Assembly (NCBI GenBank): GCA_963726085.1
Contig: CAVSAR010000008.1
Coordinates: 46,427 to 110,426 of the forward strand
Direction of reading: 5' to 3'
Origin: ZC4RG30 sp963726085
GTDB taxonomy: Bacteria; Pseudomonadota; Gammaproteobacteria; Steroidobacterales; Steroidobacteraceae
DNA: 64,000 nucleotides
In this document: positions 43,442-52,937 of the stretch, in pieces
How positions within the stretch are numbered: position 1 is the stretch's first letter
Layout: the number at the start of each line of letters is the position of its first letter
The notes under the pieces: model-generated
What the model was told of the DNA's origin: nothing
Seen by the model: only the letters and a program-made list of their open reading frames with translations
Database searches by the model: none
Position numbers and translations under genes: made by a program

Positions 43442-46024
43442 CTATGACTTGGCGCCCTTGAACAGGGTTCGGCGCACGCCACCTGAGATCAGTACCGTCA
43501 CATCCAGCATGACCCGCGCCAGTGCCAGGCGCCCCGGGGCGGCCAGATAGCGCGGCCGCCACTGGGGGGCGAATTTTTCCTTGTAGCCGCGCAGTCCGTC
43601 GAAATTGTAGAAATCGCTGCCCAGCCGATACACCAGGCGCCCGATCTTGTGCCAGGCCGGTGCCAGGCGATGCACCTCCAGTCCGGCCAGCGGCGCCATT
43701 CCCAGGTTGAACCAGGTGTAGCCCTGCGACCGGCCCCAAAGCATCAGTTCAATGAACAGGTAGTCCATCACGGATCGCGGGGCGGCACTGCTGTGGCGCA
43801 TCAGGTCCACGGACAGCTCACTGCGATCGCTGGTCTCCCACAGGTTGGCAAAGGCGACGACCTGTCCCTCGTGCTCGGCCACTGCGATGGGAAAGTACTG
43901 CAGGTACTCCGGGTCGAAGAAACCCAGGGAGAATCCCTTTTCCGCCACATTCCTGTCCGCCAGCCACTCGTTGGAGACCTGCTGCAACCGCGGCAACAAC
44001 TGCGCAAATTCCTGCGCCGGCGCAACGCGAAAGCTCAGCCCATCGCGTTGCCCGCGACTATGCGACTGGCGCAGCGTTGCACGGGCGCTGCCCTCGAGCG
44101 AGAACTCCGCAAGTTCGACCCGCGCCTCCTCGCCGAGCTTGCTGAGGCCGAATCCGGCGTCGATGTATTCGGGCAGGCGTTCGGGGGAGATTTCGTAGAA
44201 CGCCGGCACGCACCCGTGTTGATCGGCCTGTTCGCGAAATTTCCAGATCAGTTCGGTCCATTCCCCGACCGGACCCACCGGGTCTCCCATCGCAACCCAG
44301 GTGTGTCCGGAGGCGGCATACATGATGAAGCTGCGCCGCGAATCACTGAGCAGGATGGACTTGTCTTCCAGGAGCGCCAGATTTGCGTAACCATCGGATG
44401 ACTTGCGTACCAGGGTTAGCAATTCCGGCTCGTCGATGCTGGCGGTGGGCGTGGGATGGGTGCGATTGGGACTTAGCAGGCGCAACAGACCGAAGCCGCC
44501 CAGCACCACGGCAATGCTCAGCACGCCGCGCAGCATGCGCGGCGCATTGGCATCAAACGCGAACTGCCACCACAGGTCGTGTGAATACACGACGCGCCGG
44601 TTGGCCAGCAGCCCGATGGCGACGGTGGCCCCCAGTGCCATGCAGGCGCTGGCGATCCATGCCGGGGACAGCGGCTCCGACAGCAGCGATGCGTGCCGGT
44701 GAAACTCGCGCCGCGACGCAAGCAGCGTGACCGCAACAGCGGCCAGCACGCAGGCTTCCTCCCAGTCCAGTCCCTTGAGCACCGATGCCACGATGCCGGC
44801 TCCCAGCAGCCACAGGGCCAGGAACCAGGCCCCGTCGAGTCGGCGGTGCAGGCCCCATGCCAGGATCAGCAGCGCCGTACCGATGGCGCTGCCAGCCAAG
44901 TGCGACAGCTCGAGCACCGGAAGCGGCAGCAGTCGCTCCAGGCTGGCCAGTCGCGAGCCCACGGTGGGGGTCGTGCCGGAGATCAGCAGGACCATGCCGG
45001 CTCCAAAGCACAGGAATGCGCTGACCTGGGGAGCCACCAGGCCCAGGGGCTGTCGCAACACGCCGGCAAAGCCGAACAGCAGGTGGCGCTGCCCCCACAG
45101 TTCATGCGCCAGCAGCAGCGTCACGGCAATGAGAAACGGCGCGACGTAGTAGATCAGCCGATAGGCGATGAGCACGCCCAGCAGTTGCTGTGGCGGCACG
45201 CCCGGCAGCAGCAGGACGAACACCGCCTCAAACACACCCAGGCCGCCGGGCACGGCACTGATGACGCCGGCGGCCAGCGCGACCATGAACAATCCGGCGA
45301 ATGCCCAGAAGGTGACATTGGCCCCATCCGGCAGCAGCACATACAGCGTCGCGCAGGCACTGAGCAGGTCCGCGGCCGACAGCAGGATCTGCAGGGCGGT
45401 GGTGCGCGGCGACGGCAGCGAGACCTGCCAGTCGCGAAAGGCGATGGGCCGCTTGCGCACCGCGGTGGTGATCCAGTACGCGCTGACCACCAGCAGCAAC
45501 GTGAATCCGGCCGTGACGGCCAGTGACCTGTTGGCGTGCAGCAGGGATGCGGCCAGCCCGGCATCCCCGATCAGCGAGACACCCGCCAATGCGGCGGCGC
45601 CCAGGGCGAACGTCATCGACCCGACGCCAATGATCTGCGCGATCTGGGAGGCGGACAGGCCCAGGGCCGAATACAGCCGGAAGCGGATCGCTCCGCCGGA
45701 GAGTGCGGACATGCCCACGTTGTGTCCGACCGCGTAGGAGATGAATGACGTCACGGCGATTCGCAAATAGGGCAGGTCGCTGCCGACGTGGCGGACCGCG
45801 ATGCGCTCGTACTGCGTCAGGACGAAGTAGCTGGTCGCGGCAAATAGCGCTGCCAGCGCAAAGGAATTGCCCGGGATGTGCCGGAAGGAGTCGCGCACGT
45901 CATCGAGGCGAAACTCACCGGCCAGTCTGTGCAATCCCACCAGCGCCAGCGTGAAGATCAGCAGCGGTGCGGCGGCTGCCAGGAATCGCAGTGGATGCGA
46001 GGTTGACGTTGGGTCGGCTTTCAA
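43442..46024 (-). CDS. mprF: bifunctional lysyl-phosphatidylglycerol synthase/flippase
   Basis: 860 residues, the usual full length. N-terminal about 540 residues hold the multi-helix flippase domain (SFISYAVGHNVGMSALSGGA, ISAVPGGLGVFEAVFVLLL); the C-terminal about 320 form the GNAT-like DUF2156 transferase (YAASGHTWVAMGDPVGP, AVAEHEGQVVAFANLW, GYTWFNLGMAPLAGLE). It moves lysine from Lys-tRNA to phosphatidylglycerol and flips the product, lowering surface negative charge and giving resistance to cationic peptides and acid. The upstream acvB/virJ gene overlaps its start (ATGA at 46021-46024). Confidence 0.94.
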   Translation of the reverse strand: MKADPTSTSHPLRFLAAAAPLLIFTLALVGLHRLAGEFRLDDVRDSFRHIPGNSFALAALFAATSYFVLTQYERIAVRHVGSDLPYLRIAVTSFISYAVGHNVGMSALSGGAIRFRLYSALGLSASQIAQIIGVGSMTFALGAAALAGVSLIGDAGLAASLLHANRSLAVTAGFTLLLVVSAYWITTAVRKRPIAFRDWQVSLPSPRTTALQILLSAADLLSACATLYVLLPDGANVTFWAFAGLFMVALAAGVISAVPGGLGVFEAVFVLLLPGVPPQQLLGVLIAYRLIYYVAPFLIAVTLLLAHELWGQRHLLFGFAGVLRQPLGLVAPQVSAFLCFGAGMVLLISGTTPTVGSRLASLERLLPLPVLELSHLAGSAIGTALLILAWGLHRRLDGAWFLALWLLGAGIVASVLKGLDWEEACVLAAVAVTLLASRREFHRHASLLSEPLSPAWIASACMALGATVAIGLLANRRVVYSHDLWWQFAFDANAPRMLRGVLSIAVVLGGFGLLRLLSPNRTHPTPTASIDEPELLTLVRKSSDGYANLALLEDKSILLSDSRRSFIMYAASGHTWVAMGDPVGPVGEWTELIWKFREQADQHGCVPAFYEISPERLPEYIDAGFGLSKLGEEARVELAEFSLEGSARATLRQSHSRGQRDGLSFRVAPAQEFAQLLPRLQQVSNEWLADRNVAEKGFSLGFFDPEYLQYFPIAVAEHEGQVVAFANLWETSDRSELSVDLMRHSSAAPRSVMDYLFIELMLWGRSQGYTWFNLGMAPLAGLEVHRLAPAWHKIGRLVYRLGSDFYNFDGLRGYKEKFAPQWRPRYLAAPGRLALARVMLDVTVLISGGVRRTLFKGAKS

Positions 46025-46749
46025 GGGGCTTTGGATGCGCGCGCGAATTCTATTACCCGGTCGGCGACCTCATCGTAGTCGCCGCCGAAATGGTGTCCTT
46101 TTCCGATCGTCCCGACAATGGCTCGACTTGCGTCCAGCGTGGAACACAACGAGTTTTCCCCCGCTCCATACAGGCACAGCAACGGCACTTTTGGCAGGCC
46201 TGCCAGGTCCGAATCAATCGGATCACCCACCGCCGCAAGTCCAGGCACCCAGTCTAGCGCATGGACTTCCCAGGTCGCATCGCGTCCCAGCGCAATCAAT
46301 GAAATATTGGCAATCCTGGCCCGCAGGTCCGCTGGCAGGCGATTGACGATCACCGGCATCACGTCTGCCCCGAAGGAGTACCCGGCCAGCGCGATCTCGG
46401 ATTTGTGCCACTGCTGCAGGTAGTGGCGCAGCACACGCTCGACATCCTTGGCAGTCGCATCCGGCGTGCGGGCAGTCCAGAAATACTTGCGGCTGTTAAA
46501 CCCGACCACGCTCATGCCTGCGTGTGACACCCGGGCGGCGACGGTCTTGTCCAAGGACGCCCAGCCGCCATCGCCGGACAGGAACAACATGAACCGTGGC
46601 GATTGCGCTGGCGACTGCAGGGCCGGGGATTCCACCAGCGGCAGGTCGTCCACACCGGCCGCGTGCACGGGCAAGCCAATCGTGGCAAGCACGACCAGCA
46701 GGGCGGGGGCAACCGGGAAACGCGCGGGAATCTGACCTGATTTCATCAC
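46021..46749 (-). CDS. AcvB/VirJ-type aminoacyl-PG hydrolase
   Basis: 242 residues. A signal peptide (1-30, ending PVHA) and an alpha/beta-hydrolase domain with FLSGDGGWASLD (oxyanion region) and nucleophile Ser125 in AGYSFGAD, the VirJ/AcvB hallmark pair; His is near the end in GKGHHFGGDY. AcvB is a periplasmic enzyme that hydrolyses lysyl-phosphatidylglycerol and is co-encoded with lpiA/mprF in rhizobia and Agrobacterium, exactly the arrangement here. It acts as counterweight to MprF. Confidence 0.85.
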   Translation of the reverse strand: MMKSGQIPARFPVAPALLVVLATIGLPVHAAGVDDLPLVESPALQSPAQSPRFMLFLSGDGGWASLDKTVAARVSHAGMSVVGFNSRKYFWTARTPDATAKDVERVLRHYLQQWHKSEIALAGYSFGADVMPVIVNRLPADLRARIANISLIALGRDATWEVHALDWVPGLAAVGDPIDSDLAGLPKVPLLCLYGAGENSLCSTLDASRAIVGTIGKGHHFGGDYDEVADRVIEFARASKAP

Positions 46750-46755
46750 TGGGGC

Positions 46756-48018
46756 CTAGGCAGTCAGGAGCATGGCAAGCACAGTAAACGCCATTGCAGC
46801 CGTCGCACACCAGCCCAGGCATCGAAGGCGCCAGCTCAGCAGATGGTTACCCATGGTTTTGGGTCGGCTTCCCAGCAGCATCATGACCGACATGATGGGA
46901 ACAGCGATGACGCCATTGAGGACCGCCGCCCAAAACAGTGCCTTTACGGGGTCCATGGGGGTAAAGCACAGCAGGACGCCTCCGAGGGTTGCAAGGGCGA
47001 TCACGCCGTAGAATCCCCGCCCCTCACCCCGGTCCAGGCGCAGGCGCAGGCTGCCGTGCCAGCCCGACGCCTCGGCAACGGCATAGGCGGCCGATCCGGC
47101 AAGTACCGGTACGGCAAGCATGCCGGTGCCGATGATGCCGAGGCTGAAGAGCATGAAGGTGAATTGTCCCGCCAGGGGTCGCAGCGCTTCGGCAGCCTGG
47201 GCGGAGGTCTCGATGTCGCGTACGCCGGCGGCGTGCAGGGTGACCGCCGCGCTCACGATGATGAAGAACGCGATGAGGTTCGAGAAAGTCATGCCCACGA
47301 TGGTGTCGAACCGGACACGCCGCAAGTTGCGGCGCACGTTTTCATCGCCGACGTGTGACTGGCCGCTGCCGGCGCGGTTCTCCACCTCTTGTCCGGCCTG
47401 CCAGAAGAACAAGTACGGGCTGATCGTCGTGCCGAACACCGCGACGACCATCAGCAGCGTGTCGTGATCCCAGGACAATGGGGGGTGCAGCAAGCCGAGG
47501 ATTACCTGCCACCAGTCGGCGTGCACGGTCAGGACGACGCCGACGTACGCCAGCAGGGCCAGGGTGAGCCACTTGAGCCAGCGCACGTAGACTTGATAGG
47601 GCACGAATACCTGCAGCACCAGGCACGCCAGCCCGAACGTGATGGCGTAGACATGGGCGGATCCACCCAGCACCAGCCGCAGGGCTTCGGCCATCGCGGC
47701 GATGTCCGCGGAGAGGTTGAGCGTATTGGCGACCAGCAGCAACCCGACGATCGAATAGACCACCCAGATCGGGAACGCGTCGCGGATGTTTGCCGCCAGG
47801 CCGCGGCCGGTAACGGTTCCGAGGCGCGCGCTGATGAGCTGGATGGCGATCATCAGGGGCAATGTGACGACCACCGTCCAGAGCATCGCAAACCCATACT
47901 TGGCGCCGGCTTGCGAATACGTGGCGATGCCACTGGGGTCGTCGTCCGCGGCACCCGTGATCAAGCCGGGACCCAGGTCGCCAAGGGTGTTGCCAGATGA
48001 GTGGCCATTGCGGGGCAT
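46756..48018 (-). CDS. Nramp-family divalent metal transporter
   Basis: 420 residues from the ATG at 48018 (MPRNGHSSGNTLG); a longer frame to 48123 is less likely. About 11 helices. The metal-binding segment DDDPSGIATYSQAG (compare DPGN in MntH) and FGTTISPYLFFWQAGQE in the second conserved region place it in the Nramp-related group with DPSG, whose substrates may differ from Mn2+. It precedes acvB-mprF on the same strand (6 bp gap), so the three may be co-transcribed. Confidence 0.88.
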   Translation of the reverse strand: MPRNGHSSGNTLGDLGPGLITGAADDDPSGIATYSQAGAKYGFAMLWTVVVTLPLMIAIQLISARLGTVTGRGLAANIRDAFPIWVVYSIVGLLLVANTLNLSADIAAMAEALRLVLGGSAHVYAITFGLACLVLQVFVPYQVYVRWLKWLTLALLAYVGVVLTVHADWWQVILGLLHPPLSWDHDTLLMVVAVFGTTISPYLFFWQAGQEVENRAGSGQSHVGDENVRRNLRRVRFDTIVGMTFSNLIAFFIIVSAAVTLHAAGVRDIETSAQAAEALRPLAGQFTFMLFSLGIIGTGMLAVPVLAGSAAYAVAEASGWHGSLRLRLDRGEGRGFYGVIALATLGGVLLCFTPMDPVKALFWAAVLNGVIAVPIMSVMMLLGSRPKTMGNHLLSWRLRCLGWCATAAMAFTVLAMLLTA

Positions 48019-48113
48019 GGACGCAATGTAGCTCACTAACCGTGCAGTCAGGCGCGGGATTCTTTGCGCGTATCGCATTACACTTCGCCCGGCATGGTTC
48101 AAACGGGGGACGT

Positions 48114-48668
48114 ATGAGCACATCCGACTCGACCGACAGGCGCGGATTCCTCAAGGCAGGCACCGGACTGCTGACCGGCGTGGTGATGTCGGGAACGACG
48201 GTGGCGCTGCTGGTGCCGGCCCGTGCATGGGCGCTGGATCTCAAGGCCCTGACCAGCGCGCAAGGCCGCACCTTGCTGGTGATGTGCCGGACCATTGCCC
48301 CGCACGACAAGCTCGATGATGCGGCGTACGCCATGGTCGTCGGCGCGCTGGATGCCGACGCGGCGCGTGATCCGGCCGTACTGGCCAGCACCCGCACCGG
48401 CATCGCCAGTCTCGGCGCCGGATTCGCGGATGCCGGCGAGCCTGCCAGGGTCGAGGCGCTCAAGAACATCGAACCGACACCGTTTTTCCAGGGCGTGCGC
48501 GGCAAGACTTTGCAGGAGCTCTACGCCACGCCCATGGCGTACGCGCTGTTCGGTTACGAGGGCGAGGCCTTCTCCAAAGGCGGTTACCTCAACCGCGGAT
48601 TCGCCAGCCTGCGCTGGTTACCAGAGGTTCCGCTGGATGCCAGTGGCCCCATTCCGGGGAGGCCCTGA
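48114..48668 (+). CDS. Tat-exported small subunit of GMC dehydrogenase (gluconate DH subunit III-like)
   Basis: 184 residues from the ATG at 48114 with GGGGGA upstream. Twin-Arg signal DRRGFLKAGTGLLTG, cleavage near ARAWA. The mature part, containing GRTLLVMCRTIAPHDKLDDA and YATPMAYALFGYEG, matches the small subunit of membrane FAD-dependent gluconate/sorbitol/fructose dehydrogenases, which carries the large subunit through Tat. The stop overlaps the large-subunit start by one base (TGATG). Confidence 0.85.
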   Translation: MSTSDSTDRRGFLKAGTGLLTGVVMSGTTVALLVPARAWALDLKALTSAQGRTLLVMCRTIAPHDKLDDAAYAMVVGALDADAARDPAVLASTRTGIASLGAGFADAGEPARVEALKNIEPTPFFQGVRGKTLQELYATPMAYALFGYEGEAFSKGGYLNRGFASLRWLPEVPLDASGPIPGRP

Positions 48669-50236
48669 TGGCCACCATCGACCGCAACGACACCAATGCG
48701 GTGGTCATCATCGGATCTGGCGCCGGCGGCGGCACACTGGCACATGAGTTGACACGCCGCGGGATCAAGGTCGTGCTGCTCGAGGCAGGGGCTCGCCAGT
48801 CACAGGCCACGTTCTCGCAGGTGCCAGGAGAGGCCTTTGGTCAGCTGACCTGGCTGGACCCGCGCACGCAAAGTGGCGACTGGGGGCCGGTGCGGGACTT
48901 CCCGACCCTGCCGTCCTGGCATTGCAAGACCGTCGGTGGCACGACGGTGCACTGGACCGGCGCCACGCCGCGGCTGCAGCCCTACGAGGTGCGCGCGCGC
49001 AGCACCTATGGGGCCGTGCCCGGGACGTCCCTGATCGACTGGCCCATCGAGCACCAGCAACTGCTGCCTTACTACGAACTGGCCGAGAAGCGCATGGGCG
49101 TCACGCGGCGCAACGGCGTACCCGGCCTGCCGGCCAGCGACAATTTTCGCGTGATGTACGCAGCGGCGCGCAAGCACGGTTACAAGCAGGTGCACACCGG
49201 CCACATGGCCATCAATCCGCTGCCCGCGGACGGCCGCGGCATGTGCATACAGCAGGGCTTCTGCGTGCAGGGATGCAAGACCGGCGCCAAGTGGAGCACG
49301 CTGTACACGGAGATTCCGCGTGCCGAGGCCACGGGTAACCTGGACCTGCGCGTGCAATGCACGGCCACGAAGGTCGAACACGGCACCGATGGTCGCGTGA
49401 ACGCCGTGGTTTACGTTGACGCCAAGGGGGTTGAGCAGCGCCAGCGCGCGCGGCTGGTGGCCGTCGCGGGCAACTCGCTGGAGACCGCGCGGCTGCTGCT
49501 GTTGTCGGCGTCCGGCGCGTTTCCGCAGGGACTTGCCAACCGGTCGGATCAGGTCGGTCGTAACTACACCCATCACGTGACCGGCTTCGTCTGGGCAATA
49601 TTCGACCAGCCCGTCCACTTCATTCGGGGTGCAGTACTGGCCGGCGTAATCGAGGACGAGACGCTGCACGAGCCGCAGCGGGGCTTCGTCGGCGGCTATC
49701 GACTCGAAGTCGCGGCCCTGGACTTGCCCAGCCTGCCGGCCGCCGGGCTGCCCTATGGATGGGGTCGGGACTTCGCCTCCATCATCGACAACTACCGCAA
49801 CCTGGCAGGTGCGTTCATCAATGGCGAGGACATGCCGCGGGCAGACAACCGCATCACCCTGAGCAAGACTGCGCGCGACGCCCACGGATTGCCCGTGGCG
49901 CATGTGCACGTCGACGTGCACCCCAACGATGCGGCCATGCGCAAGCACGCGCAGGATCAGGCGGCAGCGATGTATGAAGGTATCGGCGCCAAACGTGTTG
50001 TCCGCGGCAATACCCCGCCAGCCACCCACAACATGAGCACGGCGCGCATGAGCCGCGACCCGGCCGACGGCGTGTGCAATGCCTGGGGACAGACGCACGA
50101 TATCGCCAACCTGTTCATCTCCGATGGCAGTGCCCTGACTTCTCCCGGCGCCGCCAATCCAACGCTCACCATTGTCGCGCTGGCGCTGCGGCAGGCCGAA
50201 TACATAGCGCGCGGGCTGCAACAGCGAACGCTCTGA
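48668..50236 (+). CDS. GMC-family FAD dehydrogenase, large subunit
   Basis: 522 residues. FAD-binding VVIIGSGAGGGTLAHEL, VLLEAGARQSQ, a GMC substrate-site segment and the C-terminal DGSALTSPGAANPTLTIVALA. Also CIQQGFCVQGCKTGAKWS, the Cys-rich stretch typical of gluconate-2-dehydrogenase-type large subunits that carries a 3Fe-4S cluster in some members. It oxidises a sugar or sugar acid in the periplasm, exported with the Tat subunit. A cytochrome subunit is not adjacent. Confidence 0.9.
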   Translation: MATIDRNDTNAVVIIGSGAGGGTLAHELTRRGIKVVLLEAGARQSQATFSQVPGEAFGQLTWLDPRTQSGDWGPVRDFPTLPSWHCKTVGGTTVHWTGATPRLQPYEVRARSTYGAVPGTSLIDWPIEHQQLLPYYELAEKRMGVTRRNGVPGLPASDNFRVMYAAARKHGYKQVHTGHMAINPLPADGRGMCIQQGFCVQGCKTGAKWSTLYTEIPRAEATGNLDLRVQCTATKVEHGTDGRVNAVVYVDAKGVEQRQRARLVAVAGNSLETARLLLLSASGAFPQGLANRSDQVGRNYTHHVTGFVWAIFDQPVHFIRGAVLAGVIEDETLHEPQRGFVGGYRLEVAALDLPSLPAAGLPYGWGRDFASIIDNYRNLAGAFINGEDMPRADNRITLSKTARDAHGLPVAHVHVDVHPNDAAMRKHAQDQAAAMYEGIGAKRVVRGNTPPATHNMSTARMSRDPADGVCNAWGQTHDIANLFISDGSALTSPGAANPTLTIVALALRQAEYIARGLQQRTL

Positions 50237-50286
50237 CGGGCAGCGCAAGGGCTGCGATTGGGTCGCCGGTGCCTTGGCGAACGCAA

Positions 50287-51300
50287 TCACGGCACGGGCT
50301 TTTCCTGATGGCCACCAAACCCGAAGCGCATTGCCGACAACAGCTTGTTCTGGAAGTCCGCGTCGCCGCGAGAACTGAAGCGCTGGTACAAGGCGGTGGT
50401 GAGCACGGGAACCGGGACCGCCTCGTCGATGGCGGCCTTGATGGTCCAGCGACCTTCACCCGAATCCGAGACCCGACCACCGTATCCCGACAGCCCCGGG
50501 TCTGCCACCAGGGCCGCCGCGGTCAGGTCCAGCAGCCATGAGGAAATGACGCTGCCGCGCCGCCACAGTTCGGCGATTTCCGGCAGTGGCAGGTCGTACT
50601 GGTAATGCTGCGGATCGCGCAGCGGAGTGGTTTCGGCATCGACCTGATGCTGCATTGAGCCGACGTTGGCGTGCTTGAGAATGCTCAGGCCTTCGGCGTA
50701 GGCGGCCATGAGTCCGTATTCGATGCCGTTGTGTACCATCTTGACGAAGTGGCCCGCACCGCTGGCGCCGCAGTGCAGGTAGCCGGCTTCGGCGGTGCCA
50801 GTCGCGTCGCGCCCCGGCGTGCGCGCGATATTGCCGGGTCCCGGACTCAAGGTCCTGAATACCGGATCCAGGCGCTGTACCTCGGCCTGTGATCCGCCGA
50901 TCATCATGCAGTAGCCGCGTTCCAGTCCCCACACGCCGCCACTGGTGCCTACGTCGATGTAATTGATGCCCCGGGACGCCAGGTCTGCGGCGCGACGGAT
51001 GTCGTCGACGTAGTGGGAGTTGCCCCCGTCGATGATGGTGTCGCCGGCATCAAGGTGCGGCGCCAGGTCCGCGATGGTCTGGTCCACGGCCGCCGCCGGC
51101 ACCATTAGCCAGACCGCGCGCGGCCTGGCCATGCGCTTGGCAAGGTCGGACAGTGACGTGGCCGCATCGGCCTTCTCCGTGACCAGGGTCGCCACTGCGG
51201 TTGGTGACATATCGAAGACCACGCAGTCATGCCCGCTCCGCAGCAACCGCCGGACCATATTTGAGCCCATGCGGCCGAGGCCGATCATTCCAAGTTGCAT
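50287..51300 (-). CDS. gnd: 6-phosphogluconate dehydrogenase (decarboxylating), short form
   Basis: 337 residues, the length of the short, often NAD+-dependent Gnd (YqeC/GntZ type), not the 470-residue form. NAD(P)-binding MQLGMIGLGRMGSNMVRRLL, DGGNSHYVDDI, GTSGGVWGLERGYCMMIGG, catalytic Lys in GHFVKMVHNGIEYG and C-terminal SDSGEGRW. Converts 6-phosphogluconate to ribulose-5-phosphate and CO2. Convergent with the GMC dehydrogenase, so oxidised sugar acids could feed it after uptake (inference). Confidence 0.95.
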   Translation of the reverse strand: MQLGMIGLGRMGSNMVRRLLRSGHDCVVFDMSPTAVATLVTEKADAATSLSDLAKRMARPRAVWLMVPAAAVDQTIADLAPHLDAGDTIIDGGNSHYVDDIRRAADLASRGINYIDVGTSGGVWGLERGYCMMIGGSQAEVQRLDPVFRTLSPGPGNIARTPGRDATGTAEAGYLHCGASGAGHFVKMVHNGIEYGLMAAYAEGLSILKHANVGSMQHQVDAETTPLRDPQHYQYDLPLPEIAELWRRGSVISSWLLDLTAAALVADPGLSGYGGRVSDSGEGRWTIKAAIDEAVPVPVLTTALYQRFSSRGDADFQNKLLSAMRFGFGGHQEKPVP

Positions 51301-51371
51301 ATGGATGTCCTTGCGATCAGATTAAATTCAGGCATTGTGCCCAGGTGCGTTGGCCAACTGGAGGGACGATC

Positions 51372-51587
51372 ATGATGCGACATCTGACTATCCTGTGCAC
51401 TTCAGCGGCAATACTTTGTGGCTGCGGCCTGGCCGAGACCGCTGTGGTTGCCGGGGCTTCCGGTGCCTCGGCTGCCCAACAGGCGCAGCAGGCCAAGCAG
51501 ACGGAACAGAAGGTACGTGACGACGTGGCCAAGGCCGATCAGGTCGCTGCTGACGCGCGTGCAGCGGCGGAGGCCGCCGCCCAATAG
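51372..51587 (+). CDS. small Ala-rich lipoprotein
   Basis: 71 residues from the ATG at 51372, preceded by GGAGGGACG. Signal MMRHLTILCTSAAILCGC is a lipobox with Cys18. The rest is an Ala/Gln-rich helix (AQQAQQAKQTEQKVRDDVAK), similar in style to Lpp-type outer-membrane lipoproteins. Stop abuts the nhaD start (51588), so co-transcribed with it. Function unknown. Confidence 0.75.
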   Translation: MMRHLTILCTSAAILCGCGLAETAVVAGASGASAAQQAQQAKQTEQKVRDDVAKADQVAADARAAAEAAAQ

Positions 51588-52937
51588 ATGACCACAGCAG
51601 GTGGGCCCGACCTGACCGCAACCGTCCCGGGGCTGCTGGCGCTGGCGGTATTCGTGGTCGCGTATGGATTCGTGATCGCCGAAGAGTTCACGAACCTGCG
51701 CAAATCCAAGCCCGTAGTGATCGCCGCCGGCCTCATCTGGGTCCTGGTGGCGGTGGCGTTTGCGCGCGCTGGCATGGAAGGTGTGGCGGATGCGCTACGC
51801 CACCACCTTGCCGATTACGCCGAGTTGCTGTTGTTCCTGCTTTCGGCCATGACCTACGTCAATACCATGCAGGAGCGGCAGGTGTTCGCGGCACTGCGTT
51901 CCTGGCTGGTCGCCTGGCGCCTGTCCTACCGGGCACTGTTCTGGATCACCGGCATCGTGTCGTTCTTCCTGTCGTCGGTGCTGGACAACCTGACCACCGC
52001 GCTGGTCATGGGCGCCGTGGTGCTGAGCGTGGGGCAGGGCACTAGGCGCTTCCTGGTTCCGGCCTGCATAAGCATTGTCGTGGCAGCCAATGCGGGCGGC
52101 GCCTTTTGTCCGTTTGGCGACATCACCACCCTGATGGTCTGGCAGCACGGCGCGGTGAAATTCCTTGAGTTCTTCGACCTGTTCGTGCCGTCCCTGGTCA
52201 ACTGGCTGGTACCGGCGCTATGCATGCAGTTTGCGATTCCGCGCACCGTGCCGGAGGCCGAATCCGCGCGTGTCCAGGTCAAGACCGGAGGGCTGGCCAT
52301 AGTGGGGTTGTTTGCGGTCACCATCGTAATTACGGTGGTGACACACCAGTACCTACACCTGCCGCCGTTCCTGGGAATGATGACTGGCCTGGGCCTGCTG
52401 CTGGTATATGGCTTTGCGATCCGTCGCCGGGAATTGCGCTTAGGTATCGGTACTGGCGCACGCACCCTCGCGCCGGGCATGGAGCCTGCGGAGCAGGCCT
52501 TCGACATTTTCCTCAGCGCGCGTCGTGTCGAATGGGACACGTTGCTGTTCTTCTACGGGGTCATCCTGTGCGTCGGTGGCCTGGGCGCCTTGGGATACCT
52601 GGCGCTGCTTTCCCATGCTTCCTACATCACGCTGGGCGCAACCACAGCCAACGTTCTGGTGGGCCTTGCCTCGGCAGTGGTCGACAACATTCCCATCATG
52701 TTCGCGGTGCTGAGCATGAATCCGCAAATGTCGCACGGGCAGTGGCTACTGGTCACGCTGACCGCCGGCGTGGGAGGTTCGCTGTTGTCCGTGGGCTCGG
52801 CGGCTGGCGTGGCCCTAATGGGCCAGGCGCGCGGGGTGTATACATTCGCATCCCACCTGAAGTGGGCCTGGGCCATTGCCCTGGGCTATGCAGCCTCGAT
52901 AGGGATGCATTTCCTCGTCAACGCGCGGCTGTTCTAG
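51588..52937 (+). CDS. nhaD: NhaD-type Na+/H+ antiporter
   Basis: 449 residues, 11-12 helices. NhaD/ArsB-fold signatures SSVLDNLTTALVMGAVV, NAGGAFCPFGDITTLMVW and SAVVDNIPIMFAVL (two paired DN.T/DN.P motifs for ion binding). It exchanges Na+ for protons at the inner membrane. Unusually it directly follows the Ala-rich lipoprotein gene. Convergent with the methyltransferase gene (4-bp overlap). Confidence 0.92.
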   Translation: MTTAGGPDLTATVPGLLALAVFVVAYGFVIAEEFTNLRKSKPVVIAAGLIWVLVAVAFARAGMEGVADALRHHLADYAELLLFLLSAMTYVNTMQERQVFAALRSWLVAWRLSYRALFWITGIVSFFLSSVLDNLTTALVMGAVVLSVGQGTRRFLVPACISIVVAANAGGAFCPFGDITTLMVWQHGAVKFLEFFDLFVPSLVNWLVPALCMQFAIPRTVPEAESARVQVKTGGLAIVGLFAVTIVITVVTHQYLHLPPFLGMMTGLGLLLVYGFAIRRRELRLGIGTGARTLAPGMEPAEQAFDIFLSARRVEWDTLLFFYGVILCVGGLGALGYLALLSHASYITLGATTANVLVGLASAVVDNIPIMFAVLSMNPQMSHGQWLLVTLTAGVGGSLLSVGSAAGVALMGQARGVYTFASHLKWAWAIALGYAASIGMHFLVNARLF

